From the NCBI GenBank assembly GCA_902513495.1, contig CABXNH010000010.1, positions 1 to 32,404 on the forward strand: DNA of 32,404 bases, written 5' to 3'. This document shows, one piece after another, positions 25,634 to 32,404 of this stretch. Source of the DNA: an uncultured Gammaproteobacteria bacterium. GTDB taxonomy: Bacteria; Pseudomonadota; Gammaproteobacteria; PS1; Pseudothioglobaceae. Below the pieces are notes generated by a model. It had not been told where the DNA came from, did not search any database, and was given only the letters and a program-made list of their open reading frames with translations. Position numbers and translations under genes: made by a program. Position 1 is the stretch's first letter. The number at the start of each line of letters is the position of its first letter.

Positions 25634-25662
25634 ATGCCCGCAGTAAAAGCGGGCATTTTTTT
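25634..25662 (+). terminator. Strong rho-independent terminator between dctP and dctQM (second system)
   Basis: ATGCCCGC (25634-25641) pairs perfectly with GCGGGCAT (25649-25656) around a seven-base loop, and seven T residues follow. It lies 22 bases after the dctP stop and 19 bases before dctQ, so permease expression depends on read-through. It has the same place as the terminator in the first TRAP operon, with unrelated sequence. Confidence 0.9.
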
Positions 25663-25681
25663 ATTTTAAAAGGTTTTTTCT

Positions 25682-26197
25682 ATGCTTTGGATTGAATTAT
25701 TTTGCGATAAATGCGCTAAATATATAGGTGTGATTATTTCATTCCTACTTATTTTGATGATGATCAACGTCGCTTTTGATGCACTAAATCGCTACATAAT
25801 GAACTCTAACTCTGTTGCCCTACAGGAGATGGAGTGGCATTTGTTCTCTGTGATTATTTTACTGGGCCTTTCCTATACTCTCAGCGAAGAGGCGCATGTC
25901 CGGGTTGATATTTTATATGCAGGTTTTAGTAAAAAAAAGAAGGCAATTGTCAATATGATTGGCGTTATTCTTTTTGTTCTCCCTCTTAGTTTATTGATTG
26001 CATATGGTTCACTCGGCTTTGTTGAAAAATCATTTGTGTTTATGGAACAGAGTGGTGATCCAGGCGGCCTTCCCTATCGATATATTATTAAAGCATTAAT
26101 ACCAACATCATTTGTTATCTTGATTATTATGTCAATAGGTTATTTTGCTCGCAACTATAACCTTCTAAAGAGGCTTAATTCAGGGTCTGAGTCATGA
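25682..26197 (+). CDS. dctQ: TRAP transporter small permease DctQ (second system)
   Basis: The 171-residue protein has four predicted membrane segments (near YIGVIISFLLILMMINVAF, HLFSVIILLGLSYTLS, IVNMIGVILFVLPLSLLIAY and IPTSFVILIIMSIGYF). The family region LSYTLSEEAHVRVDILYAGF follows the second segment. The start is ten bases after AAAAGG. The stop overlaps the dctM start as ATGA at 26194. It lacks the acidic N-terminal extension seen in the first DctQ. Confidence 0.9.
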   Translation: MLWIELFCDKCAKYIGVIISFLLILMMINVAFDALNRYIMNSNSVALQEMEWHLFSVIILLGLSYTLSEEAHVRVDILYAGFSKKKKAIVNMIGVILFVLPLSLLIAYGSLGFVEKSFVFMEQSGDPGGLPYRYIIKALIPTSFVILIIMSIGYFARNYNLLKRLNSGSES

Positions 26198-27543
26198 TAG
26201 GCTTAATAATGTTTTTTACTGGACTAGCGATGCTGTTTATAGGCTTCCCAGTTGCATTTACTTTTGGCGCCGTTTCGGTATTTTTTGGTATGGCTGCTGG
26301 AATTATCGAGGCCTTTGGTGATGGTGAGTTGTTAGTTGATGGAATAGATAACGGTTTAATGATGTTTGCAATGATGCCTCATCGAATTTGGAGCATTATG
26401 ACCAATACTATATTAATGGCAATCCCTTTATTTATTCTCATGGGCCTAATTCTCCAAAAAACAAAATTAGCTGAACGATTATTAGAATCAATGGGTTTTT
26501 TGTTTGGAAAAATACGAGGCGGACTAGCTATCAGTACGGTACTCGTTGGATCTTTATTGGCAGCCTCAACAGGTGTAGTTGGTGCGAGTGTAGTAGCCAT
26601 GGGAGTCATTTCCTTGCCAGTAATGCTGAAATATAACTATTCAAAAAATTTATCTACTGGAACAATTTGCGCAGCAGGCACTTTAGGCCAAATTATTCCG
26701 CCATCCATTGTTCTTATTATTTTAGGTGATGTATTTAATGTTCCTGTAGGCGATTTATTTAAAGCTGCACTTTTTCCTGGGTTAGTTCTAGTTGCAGCCT
26801 ATGTTGTTTACATTCTAATTATTTGTTATATAAAGCCTGACATAGCGCCTTCAATTAATCTCAAAGCTCAGGAAGGAGAGAGTAAAAAGAGCCAAGTTTG
26901 GTCAGCTTTATTTTCAATTATTCCTCCACTATCCCTCATTATTATTGTTCTTGGCTCTATATTTGCAGGAATTGCAACTCCTACTGAATCATCTGCTATT
27001 GGCTGTGTTGGTGCAGTAATACTTTCACTCTTATACAGAAAGTTTTCCTTTTCAATGTTAATGGAGTCAGCTAAAGAGACGGTCAAAATAACCGCAATGG
27101 TTTTTGGTATTTTGATTGGTGCTACCGCATTTTCTATGGTTTTTACCTATACCGGTGGAGATATGTTGATAGAGGAGTTTATGCTCAGCTTGCCTGGAGA
27201 TAAATGGGGTTTTGTTATCATGGCAATGTTAGCCATCATGGTCTTAGGGTTTTTTATAGACTTTGTAGAGATTTCTTATATTATCGTTCCTATCCTGGTT
27301 CCAATTTCTGAGGTTTTAGGTATTAACCCAATCTGGTTTGCAATTCTTATCGCAATGAATTTACAGACTTCGTTTTTAACTCCGCCTTTTGGGTTTAGCT
27401 TGTTCTATTTAAAAGGAGTTGCACCAAGTAGTATTAAAACGACAGACATTTATAAAGGTGTTGTTCCATTTATCATGATACAAATTCTTGTGCTAGCTTC
27501 AATCGTCTTTTATCCAGAGTGGTATGGAACTTTTGAATACTAA
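26194..27543 (+). CDS. dctM: TRAP transporter large permease DctM (second system)
   Basis: The 449-residue polytopic protein carries DctM motifs: FIGFPVAFTFGAVSVFFGM, AIPLFILMGLILQKTKLAERL, STGVVGASVVAMGVISLPVM, AGTLGQIIPPSIVLIILGD, and GIATPTESSAIGCVGAV. About twelve membrane segments are visible. Together with DctP and DctQ it forms a sodium-coupled importer. It overlaps dctQ, and a hotdog-fold gene starts ten bases after its stop, perhaps on the same transcript. Confidence 0.92.
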   Translation: MIGLIMFFTGLAMLFIGFPVAFTFGAVSVFFGMAAGIIEAFGDGELLVDGIDNGLMMFAMMPHRIWSIMTNTILMAIPLFILMGLILQKTKLAERLLESMGFLFGKIRGGLAISTVLVGSLLAASTGVVGASVVAMGVISLPVMLKYNYSKNLSTGTICAAGTLGQIIPPSIVLIILGDVFNVPVGDLFKAALFPGLVLVAAYVVYILIICYIKPDIAPSINLKAQEGESKKSQVWSALFSIIPPLSLIIIVLGSIFAGIATPTESSAIGCVGAVILSLLYRKFSFSMLMESAKETVKITAMVFGILIGATAFSMVFTYTGGDMLIEEFMLSLPGDKWGFVIMAMLAIMVLGFFIDFVEISYIIVPILVPISEVLGINPIWFAILIAMNLQTSFLTPPFGFSLFYLKGVAPSSIKTTDIYKGVVPFIMIQILVLASIVFYPEWYGTFEY

Positions 27544-27553
27544 CTGATGCAAT

Positions 27554-28027
27554 ATGATTTCTAGAGTTAAAAATACAAATAGATTAATTCGCTTATTCGG
27601 ACTTACAAAGGTTCCAATGATTTGGTATTGTCGTCCTAAGGTTATTGAACATACAGATGAGAAGATAGAAATTAAAATTCCACTCAAGAGAAGAACAAAG
27701 AATCATTTGGGAAGCATGTATTTTGGGGTGTTAGCAGTTGGAGCAGATATTACTGGAGGGTTTCTGGCTATGGACCCCATCCAAGAAAGTGGTCGTAAAA
27801 TTGCGTTAATATTTAAAGACTTTAAGGCAGACTTTCTTAAAAGACCTGAGGGCGATGTCCATTTCATATGTAATGACGGGCTGGCAATTAAAGAGTTGGT
27901 TGATACAGTTGCCAATTCAACTGAAAGGCATAACTATAAATTAAATATTGAAGCTGTCGTTCCCTCTATCTCCTCTGAAGTTGTTGCAAAGTTTGAACTT
28001 ACACTCTCTTTAAAGGACAGAACTTAA
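27554..28027 (+). CDS. Hotdog-fold protein, DUF4442/PaaI-thioesterase-like
   Basis: The 157-residue protein reads like a single-domain hotdog-fold protein: VIEHTDEKIEIKIPLKRRTK, NHLGSMYFGVLAVGADITGG (the N-H-x-G-x-x-x-x-G-x-x helix start of this fold), then LIFKDFKADFLKRPEGDVHF and a final strand SSEVVAKFELTLSLKD. This matches DUF4442/PaaI-type proteins, some of which are acyl-CoA thioesterases. It follows dctM by ten bases, but nothing else links it to transport. There is no obvious ribosome site, so it may be translated by re-initiation. Substrate unknown. Confidence 0.7.
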   Translation: MISRVKNTNRLIRLFGLTKVPMIWYCRPKVIEHTDEKIEIKIPLKRRTKNHLGSMYFGVLAVGADITGGFLAMDPIQESGRKIALIFKDFKADFLKRPEGDVHFICNDGLAIKELVDTVANSTERHNYKLNIEAVVPSISSEVVAKFELTLSLKDRT

Positions 28028-28033
28028 AGACGC

Positions 28034-28245
28034 ATGAATCAAAATATAATCAATAAAGACCCTCAAAATAGTAATATCAAGCCAGCAATGTTTGAAGTAT
28101 CCAAAGTTAAACTTGCTCTCATAATCTTTATTCTTTGTATGTTATTTTTTCTAATTATTCAGCCAAATCTAATGAAATTTTTGTTACTTTCATCGCCCAT
28201 GTTGTGGGAATGTATGTAGTCAAATTTCATCATATAAAAATATAA
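28034..28245 (+). pseudogene. Small membrane protein, apparently frameshifted
   Basis: Starting from ATG 28034, six bases after the hotdog gene, the frame gives a polar N-terminus and a strong membrane segment (LALIIFILCMLFFLIIQPNL), then turns into LLLSSPMLWECM and stops at 28219. From about 28178, the alternative (-1) frame continues more convincingly as FVTFIAHVVGMYVVKFHHIK to a TAA at 28243-28245, giving a second hydrophobic segment and a basic tail. The shift point is the run AAATTTTTG at 28175-28183. This may be a real frameshift mutation, a programmed -1 shift or a sequencing error. The protein is not assigned to any family. Intact it would be about 70 residues with two membrane helices. 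Confidence 0.45.
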
Positions 28246-28267
28246 TAAAATCCTTATATTTCATATG
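28231..28267. repeat. AT-rich imperfect palindrome upstream of pckA
   Basis: CATATAAAAATATAA (28231-28245) is nearly the reverse complement of TTATATTTCATATG (28254-28267), with one extra A and a small mismatch. It lies 45 bases before the pckA start. It might be a regulator site for pckA or a weak transcript end for the genes before it, or only chance in AT-rich DNA. Confidence 0.25.
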
Positions 28268-28311
28268 AGTTATCTGTGATAATTTACTTTTGAAACAATA
28301 GGTCAAAACAG

Positions 28312-29853
28312 ATGATTTATATTGATTTAGCTCCTGCAGAGCTTATTAGTGAGTCATTGAATCGAAGTGAGGGTTCTCTCACCAACACAGGCGCCTTATT
28401 AATTGAGACAGGAAGTCGATCTGGAAGAAGTCCAAATGATCGTTTCATTGTGGATGAACCTTCTTCTTCCAAATCCATTGAATGGGGTGAGGTAAACAAA
28501 CCTTTTTCTGAAGAAAATTTCAACATTTTGTGGACTAAAGTTGAGAGTCACCTATCCAAAAATGATTCCTTTAGGTCTCACCTTCATGTCGGAGCACATT
28601 CTGAACACTATCTTCCGGTTGAGGTAAATACTGAGACTGCTTGGCAGGGTTTGTTTGGGCGAAATATGTTTATTAAGCCTGAAGCTTTTAACCCAAAGCA
28701 TAAAGATACTTGGACTATTCTGAATGCTGCCTCTTATGTGTGTGATCCTCAATCAGATGGCACAAACTCCGACGGTGTTGTCATTATTAATTTTGCTCAA
28801 AAAAAGGTTTTGCTAGCTGGAATGAGATATGCAGGTGAGATGAAAAAAGCAATGTTTTCAGTTCAAAACTTCTTACTTCCTGAAAAAGACGTCTTGCCAA
28901 TGCATTGCTCTGCAAATGTTGGTGAAAATGGAGATACAGCTTTATTTTTTGGTCTTTCAGGCACTGGAAAAACGACACTTTCAGCTGACCCTGAACGATA
29001 TTTGATTGGGGACGATGAGCATGGCTGGTCGAAAGGTTCAGTGTTTAACATTGAAGGTGGCTGTTACGCTAAAACAATTAACCTTTCCCAAAAGAATGAA
29101 CCTATTATCTGGGACGCTATCCATCACGGCGCCATTGTTGAAAATGTCAAAGTAGATCGTAACGGTTTAGCTGATTATAACGATACTTCTATTTCTGAAA
29201 ATGGCCGTTGTTCATATCCATTAGAGCATGTTGAAAAACGCGTTAAAGAAAATGCAGCAGGCGAACCAAAGGTTGTTATTTTCTTAACTTGTGATGTTTC
29301 TGGAGTATTACCGCCTGTATCTATTTTAAGTAAAGAGGCCGCAGCATATCACTTCCTTTCTGGTTACACGGCGAGAGTTGGTTCAACAGAATTAGGCGCA
29401 GAAGCTGGAATTAATCCTGCATTTTCGTCTTGCTTTGGAGCGCCATTCATGCCAAGGTCTCCAGGTAGTTATGCTAACCTACTCATTAAGCGTCTTGCAG
29501 AGTTTGATACCCAGGTTTACCTTGTTAATACAGGCTGGACTGGTGGTTCTGGTGCTCCTGAGGGTTCTGGATCGAGATTCCCAATCCCCGTTACTCGGGC
29601 TATAGTTTCGGCATGCCAGAGTGGTGATTTACTTGACTCCGAGGTCAGACATCTCGATGACTTAAATCTGGATATTCCACTATCCATTCCCGGCGTTGAA
29701 GATTCCTACCTTAATCCACGTGATACCTGGGAGAATAAGTCAGACTATGATAAAGAGTCATTAAAGCTTGCAAAGCTGTTTGCAGAAAACTTTAAAAAGT
29801 TTAATGTTGATGAGTCAATTATTGCTGCAGGACCTATAGCAGTTACTAAATAA
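28312..29853 (+). CDS. pckA: Phosphoenolpyruvate carboxykinase (ATP)
   Basis: The enzyme converts oxaloacetate and ATP to PEP and CO2 in gluconeogenesis. The 513-residue protein fits the ATP-type family (about 520-540). Motifs are [15 protein letters not shown] near residue 35, the P-loop [16 protein letters not shown] near residue 210, LIGDDEHGW with metal ligands, [25 protein letters not shown] and [13 protein letters not shown]. Start at 28312 has only a weak ribosome site (AGG). It stands alone after a 66-base gap. It fits a lifestyle on pyruvate-yielding compounds such as sulfolactate, which need gluconeogenesis for sugar supply; this link is inference. The stop overlaps a small minus-strand ORF by eight bases. 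Confidence 0.96.
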   Translation: MIYIDLAPAELISESLNRSEGSLTNTGALLIETGSRSGRSPNDRFIVDEPSSSKSIEWGEVNKPFSEENFNILWTKVESHLSKNDSFRSHLHVGAHSEHYLPVEVNTETAWQGLFGRNMFIKPEAFNPKHKDTWTILNAASYVCDPQSDGTNSDGVVIINFAQKKVLLAGMRYAGEMKKAMFSVQNFLLPEKDVLPMHCSANVGENGDTALFFGLSGTGKTTLSADPERYLIGDDEHGWSKGSVFNIEGGCYAKTINLSQKNEPIIWDAIHHGAIVENVKVDRNGLADYNDTSISENGRCSYPLEHVEKRVKENAAGEPKVVIFLTCDVSGVLPPVSILSKEAAAYHFLSGYTARVGSTELGAEAGINPAFSSCFGAPFMPRSPGSYANLLIKRLAEFDTQVYLVNTGWTGGSGAPEGSGSRFPIPVTRAIVSACQSGDLLDSEVRHLDDLNLDIPLSIPGVEDSYLNPRDTWENKSDYDKESLKLAKLFAENFKKFNVDESIIAAGPIAVTK

Positions 29854-29923
29854 AATTCTGTATCAGTAAAACCGCAACTGCGATGACGATGGCAACAATG
29901 ACGACTGGTGGCGTGTTTTTCAT
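29846..29923 (-). CDS. Possible 25-residue single-helix membrane peptide
   Basis: An ORF too short for normal gene finding encodes a lysine near the start, two prolines, then an unbroken hydrophobic helix ([15 protein letters not shown]) and a short polar end QNFI. The composition is what is expected of a small membrane peptide and is unlike the surrounding AT-rich noise: the DNA here is rich in GC codons for Val and Ala. No clear ribosome site precedes the ATG. It overlaps the pckA end on the other strand. No family recognised. Confidence 0.4.
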   Translation of the reverse strand: MKNTPPVVIVAIVIAVAVLLIQNFI

Positions 29924-30033
29924 AAAATGAATTATAAAGATTCTTTCTTTACTTTTTATGTAAATAACACTTTTTAGACAAAGATTTTCTATATTATTTT
30001 ATTGCTTAAAATATAAAAATATTAGAAGTAATA

Positions 30034-31233
30034 ATGACAATAAAAGCGTTTTCACGTCCTTTCACACAGCAAGAGTCTATTAGCCAAGAGGCTATTGATG
30101 CTGCTGTAGAAGTTCTTAAATCTGGCAGACTTCATCGATACAACACCGTTGAAGATGAGCTTTCAGAGGTTTCCCTGCTTGAGCAAGAGTACGCTAATTA
30201 TCAGGGATCTAAATACTGCTTAGCATGCGCTTCAGGTGGCTATGCTATGAGTGTTGCACTCAGAGCAGCAGGCCTCCAGTCTGGGGAAAGTGTTCTGACA
30301 AATACCTTTACTCTTGCGCCTGTTCCTGGTTCAATTTCTAATGCTGGCGGAAAGTCAATATTCATTGAGATTACAAAAGACCTTGTCTTAGATTTAGATG
30401 ATTTATCGAAGAAAGCTAACTCAAGTGGTGCGCGTTTTTTACTCATATCTCATATGCGAGGACACCTTGTTGATATGGATAAGTTGATGAAAATTGTCAA
30501 TGAAAATAATTTAATACTGATAGAAGATTGCGCTCACACCATGGGCGCTCAATGGGGAACACAAAAGAGCGGTAATTTTGGGCTTGCTGGGTGCTTTAGT
30601 ACTCAAACCTATAAGCATTTGAATTCTGGTGAGGGAGGACTCTTGACATCAAATGATGAAGAGTTTATGGCCCGCGCTATTATATATTCTGGTTCTTATA
30701 TGCTTTATGAAAGGCATGGCGCCTCTCCTAAAGCAGAAGTGTTTAAAAACATTAGGCTTGAAACTCCAAACTATTCAGGGCGTATGGATAATCTTAGAGC
30801 TTCAATTCTTAGACCACAACTACAAAATCTAGAAACTAATGTCGAGCGATGGAATGAACGCTATCAGTTAGTTGAGGATAAATTAAGACAAGCTAAAGGA
30901 ATTGAAATTCCAGTTCGCTTTAAAGAAGAGAGATACGTTGGAAGTTCAATCCAGTTCAGAATCCCAGGAATTTCAAACTCAGAAGCCAAAACATTTATCG
31001 TGAACAATAAAAAGCTGGGCGTTGAGTTGAAATGGTTTGGTAATGATGACCCAAATGGATTTACAAGTAATCACAAGAGTTGGAAATATGTCAGCTCTCA
31101 ACAACTAGAAAAATCAGATGAGATCCTGTCTTGTTTATTCGACTTGAGATTACCCTTAACGTTTTCTCTTGATGACTGTTCTCATCTGTCAGAGGTCATT
31201 ATTGAGTGCACGGATCGGCTTTTAAATCAATAG
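30034..31233 (+). CDS. DegT/DnrJ/EryC1/StrS-family PLP aminotransferase
   Basis: The 399-residue protein has the fold-type I layout of sugar and cyclitol aminotransferases: YANYQGSKYCLACASGGYAM near residue 53, TNTFTLAPVPGSISNAGG, the cofactor-binding Asp in LIEDCAHTMGAQWG, and the Schiff-base Lys in TQTYKHLNSGEGGLL near residue 195. Family members aminate keto sugars for surface glycans or antibiotics, or scyllo-inosose in aminocyclitol synthesis. The spacing QTYKHLNSGEGG is slightly unusual (a Thr-Tyr pair before Lys in place of the common Ser-x-Asn pattern). No glycan genes are next to it, so its substrate is open. It has its own 180-base upstream gap and is convergent with the flavoprotein gene. 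Confidence 0.85.
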   Translation: MTIKAFSRPFTQQESISQEAIDAAVEVLKSGRLHRYNTVEDELSEVSLLEQEYANYQGSKYCLACASGGYAMSVALRAAGLQSGESVLTNTFTLAPVPGSISNAGGKSIFIEITKDLVLDLDDLSKKANSSGARFLLISHMRGHLVDMDKLMKIVNENNLILIEDCAHTMGAQWGTQKSGNFGLAGCFSTQTYKHLNSGEGGLLTSNDEEFMARAIIYSGSYMLYERHGASPKAEVFKNIRLETPNYSGRMDNLRASILRPQLQNLETNVERWNERYQLVEDKLRQAKGIEIPVRFKEERYVGSSIQFRIPGISNSEAKTFIVNNKKLGVELKWFGNDDPNGFTSNHKSWKYVSSQQLEKSDEILSCLFDLRLPLTFSLDDCSHLSEVIIECTDRLLNQ

Positions 31234-31247
31234 TTATCGCCTTCCAT

Positions 31248-32404
31248 TTAAAGAGCCATGTTGCCTCCAGCAATCCATCCAGAGGTCCAAGCGCTTTGAA
31301 AATTGAATCCTCCAGTGATTCCATCAATATCCATAACCTCACCAGAAAAAAACAATCCAGAGCAAATCTTACTTTCCATAGTTTTAAGATTGATTTCTTT
31401 AAGGTTGACTCCGCCGCATTCTACGAACTCATCTTTAAAGCGGCTTTTCCCAAGAATGCCAAGTTCACAGCTAATCAAATTTTCTATAATTTGATTTAAT
31501 TCATTATTGCTAATTTCAGACCAATTTTTATCTTTTGAAATAGAGCATTTAACAAGAAGTTGAAGCCAGAATCTTTTGGTCAATGCTTTTGGATAGGCAT
31601 TTCCAATTGAAGTTTTAGTGTTATTGTTTTTTATCTCCTTTAGAAGGATTTCAGCATCATTATGATTCTCAATACTAAGCCAATTCACAATAATTTTAGC
31701 TTTATAGTCTGCATGCATCATTTCACGAGCAGCCCAAGCAGATAGCTTTATGAGAGCAGGACCACTCAAGCCCCAGTGAGTTATAAGGAGAGCTCCAGTT
31801 TGAATAAAAGGCTTTGCGTTTTTAATTTTAAGAGTCAAAGTCGCATTAACAAAAGAGGTGCCAGATAAGTTTTCTAAGATTGGGTCATCAATTTTGAATG
31901 TAAACAGAGATGGAGCAATTTCAGTTACTGAATGACCAAGTGATCTTGCAAGATCGTAACCTAACGGCTTGCTACCTGTTGCAATTAAAACTGAATCAGC
32001 AATGAATGACTCATCCTTATTGATAGATATAACCATCACTCCATCCTGGAGTTTTTGTATATCAGTAACTTTCTTTTTATTAAGTAATTTTACTTTGTGC
32101 TTAATTGTTTCTTTTATAAAGCAGTCAATAATCGTTTCAGAGCGATCCGTTATTGGAAACATGCGTCCGTCGCTCTCGTGCTTGAGATTGACACCTCTGT
32201 CTTTAAACCACTTGATGGTATCCGTTGCTTGAAATTTTTGAAAAGGAGAGAGAAGCTCTTTCTGGCCGCGTGGATAGTTTAGGCTGAAATCTTTGATATC
32301 AAAAAGATGATGAGTAACATTGCATCGACCGCCACCAGAAATTCTAACTTTTTTTAAAAAATTTGTTGTTGCTTCAAAGACACAAATATCTACATCAATA
32401 TTAT
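31248..32404 (-). CDS. YhiN/HI0933-family flavoprotein, N-terminus cut by window edge
   Basis: About 385 residues of a predicted FAD-binding oxidoreductase are present. The frame is open to the right edge; the ATG at 32162 is internal, because upstream residues include VRISGGGRCNVTHH, the hallmark of the HI0933/YhiN (BaiN-like) family, and FQKFQATDTIKWFKDRGV. Further on are DGRMFPITDRSE, VLIATGSKPLGYDLARSLGH, LITHWGLSGPALIKLSAW and, at the end, FFSGEVMDIDGITGGFNFQ followed by AWTSGWIAGG. Full-length relatives are about 390-400 residues, so only the first 15-20 residues, with the GxGxxG dinucleotide motif, are missing. Physiological role is not well defined for this family. Confidence 0.9.
   Translation of the reverse strand, partial: NIDVDICVFEATTNFLKKVRISGGGRCNVTHHLFDIKDFSLNYPRGQKELLSPFQKFQATDTIKWFKDRGVNLKHESDGRMFPITDRSETIIDCFIKETIKHKVKLLNKKKVTDIQKLQDGVMVISINKDESFIADSVLIATGSKPLGYDLARSLGHSVTEIAPSLFTFKIDDPILENLSGTSFVNATLTLKIKNAKPFIQTGALLITHWGLSGPALIKLSAWAAREMMHADYKAKIIVNWLSIENHNDAEILLKEIKNNNTKTSIGNAYPKALTKRFWLQLLVKCSISKDKNWSEISNNELNQIIENLISCELGILGKSRFKDEFVECGGVNLKEINLKTMESKICSGLFFSGEVMDIDGITGGFNFQSAWTSGWIAGGNMAL

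Noticed and set aside
31248-32162. Complete 304-residue flavoprotein starting at 32162
   Set aside because: The frame continues upstream to the window edge with clear family motifs (SGGGRCNVTH), so the ATG at 32162 is internal and the gene is cut by the edge.

Overview
The window looks like a chromosomal segment of a low-GC marine heterotrophic or mixotrophic Gammaproteobacterium. The pointers are a class I (AroFGH-type) DAHP synthase, a DUF6279-type lipoprotein, an ATP-dependent PEP carboxykinase, AT-rich codon use, two TRAP transporters and a dihydroxypropanesulfonate/sulfolactate catabolic operon. The SUP05/Arctic96BD-19 (Thioglobus-like) neighbourhood is my best guess, by inference only. 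No tRNA, rRNA, CRISPR array or insertion sequence was recognised. Both ends cut through genes: an SDR at the left edge and a YhiN/HI0933 flavoprotein at the right edge.

Region 1 (about 1-2260) is a patchwork. A truncated SDR is followed by a visibly GC-richer block (about 478-2185). This block holds a fragment of an aldehyde dehydrogenase, an intact Gfo/Idh/MocA oxidoreductase and the first part of an RpiR-family regulator. It looks like a transferred and partly deleted piece of an alphaproteobacterial-type inositol locus.

Region 2 (2263-10449, + strand) is one tightly coupled inositol-type catabolic operon: iolB, an iolC-DUF2090 fusion, a 25-codon stub of iolD, an internally deleted PhyH-like gene, iolE, a second Gfo/Idh/MocA dehydrogenase, a second PfkB kinase, a second IolB-like isomerase and an IolJ-like class II aldolase. 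It encodes two parallel isomerase-kinase-aldolase branches, while the hydrolase (IolD) that should feed them is reduced to a leader-sized relic. No malonate-semialdehyde dehydrogenase (iolA/mmsA) is present.

Region 3 (10469-15191) holds DAHP synthase, a DUF6279-like lipoprotein, an ABC-2/YhgE-like membrane protein and a GMC oxidoreductase.

Region 4 (about 15300-27543) is the transport and sulfonate section. A first TRAP transporter (dctP, terminator, dctQM) and a second one (same layout) flank a minus-strand operon suyA-suyB-hpsN-SDR-Zn ADH-GntR. The proposed route takes up DHPS (2,3-dihydroxypropane-1-sulfonate), inverts one enantiomer with the two dehydrogenases, oxidises it to sulfolactate with HpsN, and splits it to pyruvate and sulfite with SuyAB. 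Palindromes sit inside the -35/-10 spacers of the first dctP promoter and the suyAB promoter.

Region 5 (27554-32404) has a hotdog-fold protein, a small membrane protein that appears frameshifted, pckA (which fits growth on pyruvate-yielding substrates), a possible 25-residue membrane peptide, a DegT/StrS aminotransferase and the partial YhiN-type flavoprotein.
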